Shown piece by piece: positions 16,178 through 24,263 of a DNA stretch of 64,000 nucleotides (positions are counted from its first letter, which is position 1; the number at the start of each line of letters is the position of its first letter). Where the stretch lies: positions 248,001 through 312,000 of the forward strand of contig NZ_JADLQN010000003.1 in NCBI RefSeq assembly GCF_015477835.1, written 5' to 3'. The translations under genes and the position numbers were made by a program. This stretch comes from Nocardia higoensis. GTDB lineage: Bacteria; Actinomycetota; Actinomycetes; Mycobacteriales; Mycobacteriaceae. The notes beneath the pieces are model-generated. The model ran no database searches. It was not told the DNA's origin and saw only the letters and a program-made list of their open reading frames with translations.

Positions 16178-17203
16178 GTGTCGGTTCCCCCGAACGCGGC
16201 CCCACCCCTGCCGAAGGACGAATTCCTCGCGCCGAAGCGCGGGTTCTTCGGCGGGCTGGGGGCCGAACTTCGCGCCTCGCGGCGGGCGTGGCTGCTGGTC
16301 ACGCCCGTTCTGCTGGCACTGACCGTGGTCATCGGCTATCCGGTGGTACGCGCGCTGTACATGTCCTTCCAGAAGGACGCCGGGCTCGACCCGAGCACCG
16401 GGATGTTCGTCGAGGGTGGCAGCGCCGGTTTCGACAACTATCTGCACTGGCTGTTGCAGCAGTGCACGCTGCCGACCGGCGAGACCATCGCCTGCCCGAC
16501 CGGCAACCTCGGCTCGCAGTTCTGGACCGCCATCGGGATCACGCTGTTCTTCGCGGTCGTCACCGTCACGCTGGAGGCCACCCTCGGTCTGGTCATGGCG
16601 ATGGTGATGGCCAAGAGCTTCACCGGCCGGGCGCTGCTGCGCGCGGCGGTGCTGATCCCCTGGGCCATCCCCACCGCGGTCACCGCGCGGCTGTGGGAAT
16701 TCATGTTCCAGTACGACGGCGTGGTCAACCGGGTGCTCGGCACCCACATCCTGTGGACCTCGGACCCGTGGGCGGCCCGGTTCGCGGTGATCGTCGCCGA
16801 CGTGTGGAAGACGACGCCGTTCATGGCGCTGCTGATCCTGGCCGGGCTGCAGGTCATCCCGAACGACGTGTACGAGGCCGCCAGGGTCGACGGCGCCTCG
16901 GCCTGGCAGCGGTTCACCCAGATCACCATGCCGCTGCTCAAGCCCGCGCTGATGGTGGCGATCCTGTTCCGCACGATGGACGCGCTGCGCATGTACGATC
17001 TGCCCGCGATCCTGACGCTGAACAACCCCGACACCCGGACGATCTCGATCCTGGTGGTCGATCAGGTCAGGCAGGGCCCCAACAGCGCGGCGGCGCTGTC
17101 GACGATCACCTTCCTGCTGATCTTCGCCGTGGCGTTCGTGATGGTGAAGTTCCTGGGCGCCAACGCGGTACGCACCCAGGAAGCTCAGCGAGAGGCGCAC
17201 TGA
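16178..17203 (+). CDS. sugA: SugA-type ABC transporter permease
   Basis: A 341-residue MalF-like permease with about six transmembrane helices. The first follows a basic segment (ASRRAWLLVTPVLLALTVVIG). The cytoplasmic EAA loop reads YEAARVDGASAWQRFTQITMPLL, which docks on the ATPase. The GTG start at 16178 is preceded by AGGAGAGAG. It lies 47 bp after lpqY and its TGA overlaps the ATG of sugB by one base. Confidence 0.88.
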   Translation: MSVPPNAAPPLPKDEFLAPKRGFFGGLGAELRASRRAWLLVTPVLLALTVVIGYPVVRALYMSFQKDAGLDPSTGMFVEGGSAGFDNYLHWLLQQCTLPTGETIACPTGNLGSQFWTAIGITLFFAVVTVTLEATLGLVMAMVMAKSFTGRALLRAAVLIPWAIPTAVTARLWEFMFQYDGVVNRVLGTHILWTSDPWAARFAVIVADVWKTTPFMALLILAGLQVIPNDVYEAARVDGASAWQRFTQITMPLLKPALMVAILFRTMDALRMYDLPAILTLNNPDTRTISILVVDQVRQGPNSAAALSTITFLLIFAVAFVMVKFLGANAVRTQEAQREAH

Positions 17204-18108
17204 TGGCCACGACAACCCCTACCCTGCGCAAAGAGCCCGCATCGAAGAAGAAGCCGAACGTGAACCCGGTGCCGTGGACCAAGAGGATCGCGGGCCTGCG
17301 GATCTACGTCGGCGCGCTGATCGTGCTGTTGTGGGGCCTCGGCCCGTTCTACTGGATGGCGGTCACCGCCTTCCGCGACCCGGAGTACACCTTCGACAAC
17401 ACCCCGTGGCCCACCCATGTCACGTTGGAGAACTTCCGCGACGTCTTCGACACCAGCCGGGGCAACGATTTCGGCCGGGCGATGGTCAACAGCGTCATCA
17501 TCGGCTCCATCACCACGATCATCGCGCTGGTGATCGGCGTGTTCGCGGCGTACGCGCTGGCCAGGCTGGTGTTCAAGGGCAAGTACGTGGTGGCCGGGCT
17601 GATCCTGAGCGCTTCGATGTTCCCGGTCGTGGTGCTGGTGACCCCGCTGTTCCAGCTGTTCACCAGCCTCGGCTGGATCGGCCAGTACCAGGCGATGATC
17701 ATCCCCAACATCTCCTTCGTGCTGCCGATGACCGTCTACATCCTGGCCTCGTTCTTCACCGAGCTGCCGTGGGAACTCGAGGAAGCCGCCCGCATCGACG
17801 GCGCGACCAAGGCGCAGGCGTTCCGGCTGGTCATGCTGCCGCTGGCCGCGCCCGCGGTGTTCACCACGGCGATCCTGGCCTTCATCGCCGCGGTCAACGA
17901 ATACCTGCTCGCGCGGTTGCTCTCCGGTGGCAAGACCGAGCCGGTGACCGTCGCGATCGCCCGGTTCTCCGGCAACAATCCGCTGGTGCAGCCCTACGCG
18001 GCGATCATGGCGGCGGGCACCCTGGTGACGATTCCGCTGGTGATCATGGTGCTGCTCTTCCAGCGCCGGATCATTTCCGGCCTGACCGCCGGTGGTGTGA
18101 AGAGCTGA
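17203..18108 (+). CDS. sugB: SugB-type ABC transporter permease
   Basis: A 301-residue MalG-like permease with six predicted helices. The EAA loop reads LEEAARIDGATKAQAFRLVMLPL. The Lys/Pro-rich N-terminus (EPASKKKPNVNPVPW) is cytoplasmic. The stop and start overlap TGATG with sugA implies coupled translation. A strong hairpin follows 42 bp after the stop, so the operon ends here without its ATPase gene. Confidence 0.88.
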   Translation: MATTTPTLRKEPASKKKPNVNPVPWTKRIAGLRIYVGALIVLLWGLGPFYWMAVTAFRDPEYTFDNTPWPTHVTLENFRDVFDTSRGNDFGRAMVNSVIIGSITTIIALVIGVFAAYALARLVFKGKYVVAGLILSASMFPVVVLVTPLFQLFTSLGWIGQYQAMIIPNISFVLPMTVYILASFFTELPWELEEAARIDGATKAQAFRLVMLPLAAPAVFTTAILAFIAAVNEYLLARLLSGGKTEPVTVAIARFSGNNPLVQPYAAIMAAGTLVTIPLVIMVLLFQRRIISGLTAGGVKS

Positions 18109-18150
18109 TCCAGGCGGTAGCCAGAACGTTGCCGCAGCTCGGAACTCGAC

Positions 18151-18179
18151 GAGCCACCCTGTAAAGTGCAGGGTGGCTC
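18151..18179 (+). terminator. Terminator of the lpqY-sugAB operon
   Basis: Perfect 11-bp arms GAGCCACCCTG (18151-18161) and CAGGGTGGCTC (18169-18179) around a 7-nt loop. It overlaps the longest possible reading of the next gene, which favours the later start at 18221. Confidence 0.75.
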
Positions 18180-18220
18180 GATCGTTTCGTATGGGACCGA
18201 CGCTCCGAAGGGAGACGCTC

Positions 18221-20593
18221 GTGGGCGCGTTCGGCAAGCGATGGGGGCGGCGCGATGCCGGAAACGAGGCGCGCCGGGCACCCTACGCGACGCTCGCGGG
18301 GTGGCGGGAGCCGGAGCGGGACCAGGCGGAGCGCACCGGTGCATCGGCGGAGTCCACCGGCGGATCAGCGGAGTCGGCCGGCGAATCATCGGAAGAACCA
18401 CGCGACAGACCCCGCGTCGAGCGGGCGCGCCGGTGGCGGCGACTGGCGCTGGCGCTGTTCGTGATCTTCGTCGGCGTGCCCGCCCTGCTGTTCGCGCTGG
18501 TGTACTGGCGTTCGGAGATCCCCGATCCCGCCGCGGTGCGGACCAACCAGATCGCCACCATCACCGCCTCGGACGGCGCCACGGTGATCGCCACGATCGT
18601 GCCGCCGGAAGGCAACCGGACACCGGTCCCGCTCCGGGAGGTGCCCCAACATGTGCGCGACGCCGTGCTCTCGGCCGAGGATCGCGGCTTCTACTCCAAC
18701 CCCGGCTTCTCGACCTCCGGATTCCTGCGCGCGGCCCGCGACAACCTGCTCGGCAAAGAGGACGCGGGCGGCGGATCCACCATCACCCAGCAATACGTCA
18801 AGAACGCGTTCGTCGGCTCCGAACGCACCATCAGCCGCAAGATGCGCGAACTGGTGATCGCCACCAAGATGGCCAGGCAGTGGACCAAGGACGAGATTCT
18901 CGCCGCCTACCTCAACACCATCTACTACGGCCGCGGCGCCTACGGTATCGCCGCCGCCGCCCAGGCCTATTTCGCCAAGCCGCCCGCCGAACTGACCCTC
19001 GCCGAAGGCGCGGTACTGGCCTCGGTCATCCGCACGCCCTCGATCCTCGACCCGGAGACCCATCTCGCCGATCTGAAGGAACGCTGGCAGTACGTGGTCG
19101 ACGGCATGGTGACCATGGGGGTGCTGTCGCCCGGCGACCGGGACGCGGTCGTCTTCCCGCGGATCGCGCCACTGGCCGACCTGCCCCAGGACAGCGCCGC
19201 CCGCGGACCCGAGGGCCTGATCCGCACCCAGGTACTGCGGGAACTGCGCGAGTACGGCATCAGCGATCTCGAGATCGACACCGGCGCACTGCGGATCACC
19301 ACCACCATCGACGTGCGCGCGCAGCAGGCGGCCATGGGTGCGGTGCGCTCCCGGCTGAGCGGACAGCCGCCGGAACTGCGCGCGGCGGTCGTCTCGATCG
19401 ATCCGCGCTGGGGCTCGGTCCGCGCCTACTACGGCGGCGAGGACGGCACCGGCTACGACTTCGCGCAGGCCCCGCTGCAGACCGGATCGGCGTTCAAGGT
19501 GTTCGCCGCCATCGCCGCTCAGCAGCAGAGCATCCCGCTGACCAGGGTGATGGACTCCTCACCGATCACCGACCACGGCACCACCATCACCAATGTCGAG
19601 AACGAGAGCTGCGGCCGGTGCACGATCGCCGAGGCGTTGAAACGCTCGCTCAACACCAGCTTCTACCGGCTGACCATGTCGATGATGAACGGCGCGCAGT
19701 CCATCGCCGACGCCGCACACCAGGCGGGCATCCCGAAGACGATTCCCGGCCTCGACCACGAGACGCTGACCGAGTTCGGCGAACCGCCCTACAACGGCAT
19801 CGTGCTCGGCCAGTACCAGGTGCGCCCGATCGACATGGCCTCGGCGTACGCGACCATCGCGGCGTCCGGGATGTACCACCAGCCCTACTTCGTGCAGCGG
19901 GTGGTCACCGGCGACGGGCGGGTGCTGCTCGACCGCGCGGGCCCCGACGGCCCGATCGGCGAGGAGCTGCCCGAGCCCGAACAGCGCATCTCGCCCGACA
20001 TCGCGAACAAGACGATCCAGGCGATGCTGCCGATCGCGTCGTACTCCAACGGCAACGCCCTGGCCGGAGGCCGCCCGTCGGGAGCCAAGACCGGCACCAC
20101 CCAGCTCGGCGACACCGGGGAGAACAAGGACGCGTGGATGATCGGCTTCACGCCGCAGATGTCGACCGCGGTGTGGGTGGGCACCGAGCAGTCGCTGCCG
20201 ATTCGCACCTCCGGTGGGGCGCCCATCTACGGCTCCGGGCTGCCCTCGTCGATCTGGAAGGCGACCATGGACGGCGGGCACGCGGGCGAGCCCATCGAGC
20301 CGTTCCCCGCACCGGATTCGTCCTGGGATCCGCAGATCATCTCGCCGCAGGGCGGGAGCGATGCCGGCGGGGGAGCGAACAACGGCAATCCCTACGACAT
20401 CCTGAATCCGCCGCAGTCGCCGCAACCGCAGGGCCCGATCATCGTCTTCCCGACCGCCCCCGAACCCGAGCCCGCGCCCGCACCGCAAGCCCCAGCGCCC
20501 GCACCGGCACCCGCACCCGCACCCGCTCCCGTGCCCCCGCCGCCGCGCCAGATCGAGATCTTCCCCGGGATCACGGTCCCGATCCCCGGCTGA
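18221..20593 (+). CDS. Class A penicillin-binding protein (PonA paralogue)
   Basis: A bifunctional peptidoglycan synthase of 790 residues. Order: cytoplasmic tail, one TM helix (LALALFVIFVGVPALLFALVY), GT51 transglycosylase with EDRGFYSNPGF (about residue 152), GGSTITQQYVKN and YYGRGAYGIAAAA, then a transpeptidase domain with SAFK (about 422), SLNTSFY and KTGTT (about 623). A Pro/Ala-Pro repeat tail ends ITVPIPG. The GTG at 18221 lies six bases after AAGGGAG; a longer start at 18173 would run through the upstream terminator. It closely resembles the PonA at 24.3 kb, so the two are in-cluster paralogues. Confidence 0.88.
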   Translation: MGAFGKRWGRRDAGNEARRAPYATLAGWREPERDQAERTGASAESTGGSAESAGESSEEPRDRPRVERARRWRRLALALFVIFVGVPALLFALVYWRSEIPDPAAVRTNQIATITASDGATVIATIVPPEGNRTPVPLREVPQHVRDAVLSAEDRGFYSNPGFSTSGFLRAARDNLLGKEDAGGGSTITQQYVKNAFVGSERTISRKMRELVIATKMARQWTKDEILAAYLNTIYYGRGAYGIAAAAQAYFAKPPAELTLAEGAVLASVIRTPSILDPETHLADLKERWQYVVDGMVTMGVLSPGDRDAVVFPRIAPLADLPQDSAARGPEGLIRTQVLRELREYGISDLEIDTGALRITTTIDVRAQQAAMGAVRSRLSGQPPELRAAVVSIDPRWGSVRAYYGGEDGTGYDFAQAPLQTGSAFKVFAAIAAQQQSIPLTRVMDSSPITDHGTTITNVENESCGRCTIAEALKRSLNTSFYRLTMSMMNGAQSIADAAHQAGIPKTIPGLDHETLTEFGEPPYNGIVLGQYQVRPIDMASAYATIAASGMYHQPYFVQRVVTGDGRVLLDRAGPDGPIGEELPEPEQRISPDIANKTIQAMLPIASYSNGNALAGGRPSGAKTGTTQLGDTGENKDAWMIGFTPQMSTAVWVGTEQSLPIRTSGGAPIYGSGLPSSIWKATMDGGHAGEPIEPFPAPDSSWDPQIISPQGGSDAGGGANNGNPYDILNPPQSPQPQGPIIVFPTAPEPEPAPAPQAPAPAPAPAPAPAPVPPPPRQIEIFPGITVPIPG

Positions 20594-20798
20594 GCGCGAC
20601 GACGCGTGACAGGCCCGCGCCCACCGCCTGCCCACCCGGAGCCGCCGGACGTGGCAGCATCGGGTGCGGTGGCAGGGGTCGGCACCCGTCGCGCGCGGGA
20701 ATGCGCAAGGATGGGCGCGACGAGCGACCACGACCGCCGTGCGCGGTCGCCGCAACAGCGCCGCCGATGAGAACACACGAGATTTAGGGGCTACGCCG

Positions 20799-21257
20799 GT
20801 GGATTTCAATGTCGTTGACCGACCCGAGACGCTGGTGGCGGGCACAGTTCTACGCAGCCCGGCACTCGCCGTGGAAGGACCGCGACGGGTGAAGGTGGAG
20901 CAGGCATGGAAGAGCAAGCTGTCCAAGCGACTACCCGGCCCCCCGACCACCGCCTATGTCGACCACGCCCCGGAGATCAATTCGTACCTGACCCACATCG
21001 TGGGCTACCGGTGCCACAGTCTCGACGACCTGATGCCCGGTGACGTGCTGGCCCGCGTGCCCGGCGGACGCTACGCCCGGTTCATCGCCAGCGGCGACGA
21101 CCTCGGCGACACGATCGTGTCCGTCTGGCGGGCGGTCTGGGACGCCGAAGCGGCGGGCCGGTTCGTGCGCGCCTACACCGGCGACGTGGAGCACTATCCC
21201 GATGCCCGCACCGTGGAAGTCTTCGTGTCGCTGGCCGACGAACCGAACGACGGGTAG
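20799..21257 (+). CDS. GyrI-like / effector-binding domain protein, copy 1
   Basis: A 152-residue stand-alone domain. It starts VDFNVVDRPETLVAGTVLRSP and ends in a GDVEHYPDARTVEVFVSLA strand. The two pseudo-repeated halves, the central LTHIVGYRC strand and GDVLARVPGGRYARF fit the GyrI/AraC effector-binding (SOUL-like) fold found in Rob, BmrR and integron Cass2 proteins, here without a DNA-binding domain. Small-molecule binding is expected. The GTG start at 20799 follows TTTAGGGG. It is followed nine bases later by a paralogue. Confidence 0.65.
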   Translation: MDFNVVDRPETLVAGTVLRSPALAVEGPRRVKVEQAWKSKLSKRLPGPPTTAYVDHAPEINSYLTHIVGYRCHSLDDLMPGDVLARVPGGRYARFIASGDDLGDTIVSVWRAVWDAEAAGRFVRAYTGDVEHYPDARTVEVFVSLADEPNDG

Positions 21258-21266
21258 GAAGGCACT

Positions 21267-21692
21267 GTGGATTTCGAGATCGTCACCCTGGACGAGAGCC
21301 TGGTCGCCGGACTCACCATCCCGCTGGCCGGTCGCGAGGTGACCGCCCGGGACCTGGATCTGGTGAACTTCACCTGGGACCGCTACCTGGCGCGGGAGAA
21401 GGCGGTGCCGCGGGTGGCCGCCTACGTCGGCCAGGACGACCACGCCGTCGCCGTGCTCGGCTACGAGGTCGCCGGACTCGACGAGCTGGACGCGGGCGAT
21501 GTGCTCACCCGCATTCCCCGGGGCCGCTACGCCAGGTTCGTCGTCTCCGACAAGCCCTACGACCTGCTGCGCACCGCGTGGGCCCAGGTCGCCAAGGCCG
21601 AGGCGACCGGTGTGATCACCCGTTCGCACCGCGCGGAGGTCGAGCGCTACACCGGACCGACCTCGGTCGAGGTGTACGTCTCGCTGGACTGA
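21267..21692 (+). CDS. GyrI-like / effector-binding domain protein, copy 2
   Basis: A 141-residue paralogue of the preceding gene: it starts VDFEIVTLDESLVAGLTIPL and shares GDVLTRIPRGRYARFVVSD and VEVYVSLD. The two sit in tandem with a nine-base gap and probably form one operon, perhaps a heteromeric ligand-binding pair. The GTG at 21267 is preceded by AGGAAGG. No enzyme motif is seen. Confidence 0.65.
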   Translation: MDFEIVTLDESLVAGLTIPLAGREVTARDLDLVNFTWDRYLAREKAVPRVAAYVGQDDHAVAVLGYEVAGLDELDAGDVLTRIPRGRYARFVVSDKPYDLLRTAWAQVAKAEATGVITRSHRAEVERYTGPTSVEVYVSLD

Positions 21693-21728
21693 GCGCCGGG
21701 CCGGGACCGGCGGGCCGGGAGAACAATC

Positions 21729-21766
21729 GCGAGGAGCCGGAACCCGACAGGGTTCCGGCTCCTCGC
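21729..21766 (+). terminator. Strong terminator hairpin
   Basis: A 17-bp perfect stem, arms beginning GCGAGGAGCCGG and ending CCGGCTCCTCGC, around a GACA tetraloop. It lies 36 bp after the second effector-binding gene. Confidence 0.8.
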
Positions 21767-21770
21767 TGTC

Positions 21771-21914
21771 CGGCCTCACGCCGAATTTCCGGGGCGCGGC
21801 GCAGAGCCCCCCGGCTCACGCCGCAGAGAACTTCGGCGCACGCCACAGAGTCCTGGCTCACGCCTCAGTAGCCCCGGCTCACGCCTCAGAAGCCAAGCCC
21901 CCGGCTCACGCCTC
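21771..21914. repeat. Degenerate tandem repeat at the ino1 3' end
   Basis: Six imperfect copies of a 19-26-nt unit built around GGCTCACGCC follow one another, for example GGCTCACGCCTCAGTAG, GGCTCACGCCTCAGAAG and GGCTCACGCCTCGATGA. The last copy contains the ino1 stop codon and final codons. The array looks like serial slippage duplication of the ino1 tail. There are no spacers of constant size, so it is not a CRISPR. Confidence 0.6.
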
Positions 21915-23003
21915 GATGATGAACGCCTCGAGCTGTTCGCGGGCGATGTCGTCGGCCAGCTGCTTCGGCGGGGACTTCATCAGGTAGGCCGAGGCCGGGA
22001 TGACCGGTCCGCCGATGCCGCGGTCCTTGGCGATCTTGGCCGCGCGCACCGCGTCGATGATGATGCCCGCGGAGTTCGGCGAATCCCACACCTCGAGCTT
22101 GTACTCCAGGTTCAGCGGCACGTCGCCGAAGGCGCGGCCCTCGAGGCGGACGTAGGCCCACTTGCGGTCGTCGAGCCAGCCCACGTGGTCGGACGGGCCG
22201 ATGTGCACGTCGTTGGCGCCCAGTTCCTTCTTCAGGTTGCTGGTGACGGCCTGGGTCTTGGAGATCTTCTTCGACTCCAGGCGCTCCCGCTCGAGCATGT
22301 TCTTGAAGTCCATGTTGCCGCCGACGTTGAGCTGCATGGTGCGGTCGAGCTGCACGCCGCGATCCTCGAACAGCTTGGCCATCACGCGGTGGGTGATGGT
22401 GGCGCCGACCTGGCTCTTGATGTCGTCGCCGACGATCGGGACGCCCGCGTCGGTGAACTTCTGCGCCCACACCGGGTCGGAGGCGATGAACACCGGCAGC
22501 GCGTTGACGAACGCCACACCCGCGTCGATGGCGCACTGGGCGTAGAACTTGTCGGCCTCTTCCGAGCCCACCGGCAGGTAGGACACCAGGACGTCGACCT
22601 TCGCGTCCTTCAGCGCCTGCACGACGTCGACGGCGGGCGCCTCGGAGAGCTCGATGGTCTCGGCGTAGTACTTGCCGATGCCGTCGAGGGTCGGGCCGCG
22701 CTGCACCACGACGTCGCTCGGCGGCACGTCGGAGATCTTGATGGTGTTGTTCTCGCTGGCGAAGATCGCCTCGGCCAGGTCGAAGCCGACCTTCTTGGCG
22801 TCGACGTCGAAAGCGGCGACGAACTTGACGTCGCGTACGTGGTAGGGGCCGAACTTGACGTGCATCAGACCGGGCACGGTCGCGGTCTCGTCCGCGTCCT
22901 TGTAGTACTGCACGCCCTGGACCAAGGAGGAAGCGCAGTTGCCCACGCCCACGATGGCCACGCGAACTTCGGTGGCGTTCTCAGCCGTTGTGATGTCAGT
23001 CAT
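21906..23003 (-). CDS. ino1: Inositol-3-phosphate synthase
   Basis: A 365-residue enzyme that converts glucose-6-phosphate to inositol-3-phosphate, the first step to phosphatidylinositol, PIMs and mycothiol. The NAD-binding loop reads VAIVGVGNCASSLVQG; other landmarks are SYLPVGSEEADKFYAQCAIDAG and NVGGNMDFKNML. Length matches M. tuberculosis Ino1. The ATG at 23003 overlaps the PadR stop by eight bases, so the regulator and enzyme are co-transcribed and coupled, as in mycobacteria (Rv0047c-Rv0046c). Confidence 0.93.
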   Translation of the reverse strand: MTDITTAENATEVRVAIVGVGNCASSLVQGVQYYKDADETATVPGLMHVKFGPYHVRDVKFVAAFDVDAKKVGFDLAEAIFASENNTIKISDVPPSDVVVQRGPTLDGIGKYYAETIELSEAPAVDVVQALKDAKVDVLVSYLPVGSEEADKFYAQCAIDAGVAFVNALPVFIASDPVWAQKFTDAGVPIVGDDIKSQVGATITHRVMAKLFEDRGVQLDRTMQLNVGGNMDFKNMLERERLESKKISKTQAVTSNLKKELGANDVHIGPSDHVGWLDDRKWAYVRLEGRAFGDVPLNLEYKLEVWDSPNSAGIIIDAVRAAKIAKDRGIGGPVIPASAYLMKSPPKQLADDIAREQLEAFIIEA

Positions 23004-23553
23004 GGCCGATGTTTCCCTCTTTCTGTGGTGCCGCGTTCGTCGATTGCTCCGCCGCAATCAACTCGTTGAGCCAGCGCACTTCGCGCTCGCTGGATTCGAG
23101 TCCGAGTTGATGGAGTTGCCGGGTGTAGCGATCCAGTGAGCCACTGGCCTTCTTGATCGCCTCCCGGAGCCCCTCTCGGCGCTCTTCGACCTGACGCCGC
23201 CTGCCCTCCAGAATGCGCATCCTCGCCTCGGCGGGGGTGCGGGTGAAGAAGGCCAGATGAACGCCGAAGCCGTCGTCGGTGTAGTTCTGCGGGCCGGTGT
23301 CGGCGAGCAGTTCGTTGAACCGCTCCCGTCCGGCCTCGGTCAGTTGGTAGACCCGGCGAGCCCGGCGCGTGGTGGCGCCGTCGGGGATCTCCTCCGCGAT
23401 CAGTCCGTCCACCTGCATGCGACGCAGGGTGGGATAGAGCGACCCGTAGGAGAAGGCTCGGAACGCACCGAGCAGGCCGGTGAGCCGCTTGCGCAGCTCG
23501 TAGCCGTGCATGGGCGACTCGAGGAGCAGCCCGAGAATCGCCAATTCGAGCAC
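22996..23553 (-). CDS. PadR-family transcriptional regulator
   Basis: A 185-residue PadR regulator (Rv0047c-like). The N-terminus LELAILGLLLESPMHGYELRKRL, then FSYGSLYPTLRRMQVDGLI and the wing RRARRVYQLTEAGRERF are diagnostic. A C-terminal coiled helix mediates dimerisation. A GTG at 23553 gives the usual M-LELAILG start, eight bases from an AGGGGG; a GTG three codons earlier is possible. It lies directly upstream of ino1 with overlapping ends and probably controls its own operon. Confidence 0.85.
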   Translation of the reverse strand: MLELAILGLLLESPMHGYELRKRLTGLLGAFRAFSYGSLYPTLRRMQVDGLIAEEIPDGATTRRARRVYQLTEAGRERFNELLADTGPQNYTDDGFGVHLAFFTRTPAEARMRILEGRRRQVEERREGLREAIKKASGSLDRYTRQLHQLGLESSEREVRWLNELIAAEQSTNAAPQKEGNIGHD

Positions 23554-23622
23554 GGGCTTCACCCCCTGATGTGTCTCGGACCTGACCGATAAGACCTAAC
23601 CGATGGATACGATCACCCACTA

Positions 23623-23635
23623 TATCGGAGCGATA
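23623..23635. promoter_or_regulatory. Possible PadR operator
   Basis: TATCG-GAG-CGATA is a short inverted repeat in the spacer between the divergent PadR and DUF5318 genes. A related GATACGAT half-site lies just upstream. The assignment is based only on position and symmetry. Confidence 0.3.
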
Positions 23636-23721
23636 CATCAATGCACAGTTCGCTGTCCGCGCCGCCGAAGCGCCCGCCGTGGCAATCGCGACAGCCCGAC
23701 GCGGGCGCCGCCGCACCCCGC

Positions 23722-23727
23722 TACTCT
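23722..23727 (+). promoter_or_regulatory. -10 element of the DUF5318 gene
   Basis: TACTCT stands seven bases before the GTG at 23735 with no Shine-Dalgarno, the leaderless arrangement. Confidence 0.4.
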
Positions 23728-23734
23728 GGTGGGC

Positions 23735-24154
23735 GTGCGAATCCAGCGGCAGGTGGTCGACTACGCGCTCCGGCGCCGATCGCTGCTGGCCGACGTCTAT
23801 GCGGGCCGTGTCGACGTCGCCGAAGTGTGCGACGCCAACCCATACCTGCTGCGGGCGGCGAAGTTCCACGGCCGGGGGAGCGAGGTCACGTGTCCGATCT
23901 GCCGCAAGGAGCAGCTGACGCTGGTGTCCTGGGTCTACGGAGACGGCTTGGGGCCGGTGGCGGGCTCGGCCCGCACACCGGAGGAGCTCGTCCGGCTGGC
24001 CGAGACCCGCGAGGAGTTCTCGGTGCACGTCGTCGAGGTCTGCCGCAGCTGCAGCTGGAACCACCTGGTGCAGTCGTATGTCCTCGGCGCCACCCCCGCG
24101 CCCACCCGCCGCCGCTCCGGCAGCCGGGCGGGCCGACGGACCGCCGCCGAGTGA
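23735..24154 (+). CDS. DUF5318 zinc-ribbon protein (Rv0049-like)
   Basis: A 139-residue protein matching the size and position of mycobacterial Rv0049, between PadR and ponA. It has two CxxC pairs, CPICRKE (about residue 53) and VEVCRSCSWNH (about 99), which form a zinc ribbon. The N-terminus VRIQRQVVDYALRRRSLL is helical and the C-terminus is an Arg/Ser-rich tail. No enzymatic role is known. Its conserved place beside ponA suggests a cell-envelope link, which is inference. Confidence 0.8.
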   Translation: MRIQRQVVDYALRRRSLLADVYAGRVDVAEVCDANPYLLRAAKFHGRGSEVTCPICRKEQLTLVSWVYGDGLGPVAGSARTPEELVRLAETREEFSVHVVEVCRSCSWNHLVQSYVLGATPAPTRRRSGSRAGRRTAAE

Positions 24155-24263
24155 TGCGTTCGCCTCGTCAGCCGAGCGGGTGATCCTCGGCGCCCACGAG
24201 TGCCCGTCGACCACGCCCGGCACCGACCACGCTTGACCGCTACGAGTTATGGAGATCTTGTCA

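Noticed and set aside
14859..16205. A 448-codon minus-strand frame opposite lpqY
   Set aside because: Composition is Gly/Val/Arg/Asp-biased without motifs, and it is antisense to a clear lipoprotein gene.
21771..21914. CRISPR array
   Set aside because: Units are contiguous and degenerate, without unique spacers or cas genes.
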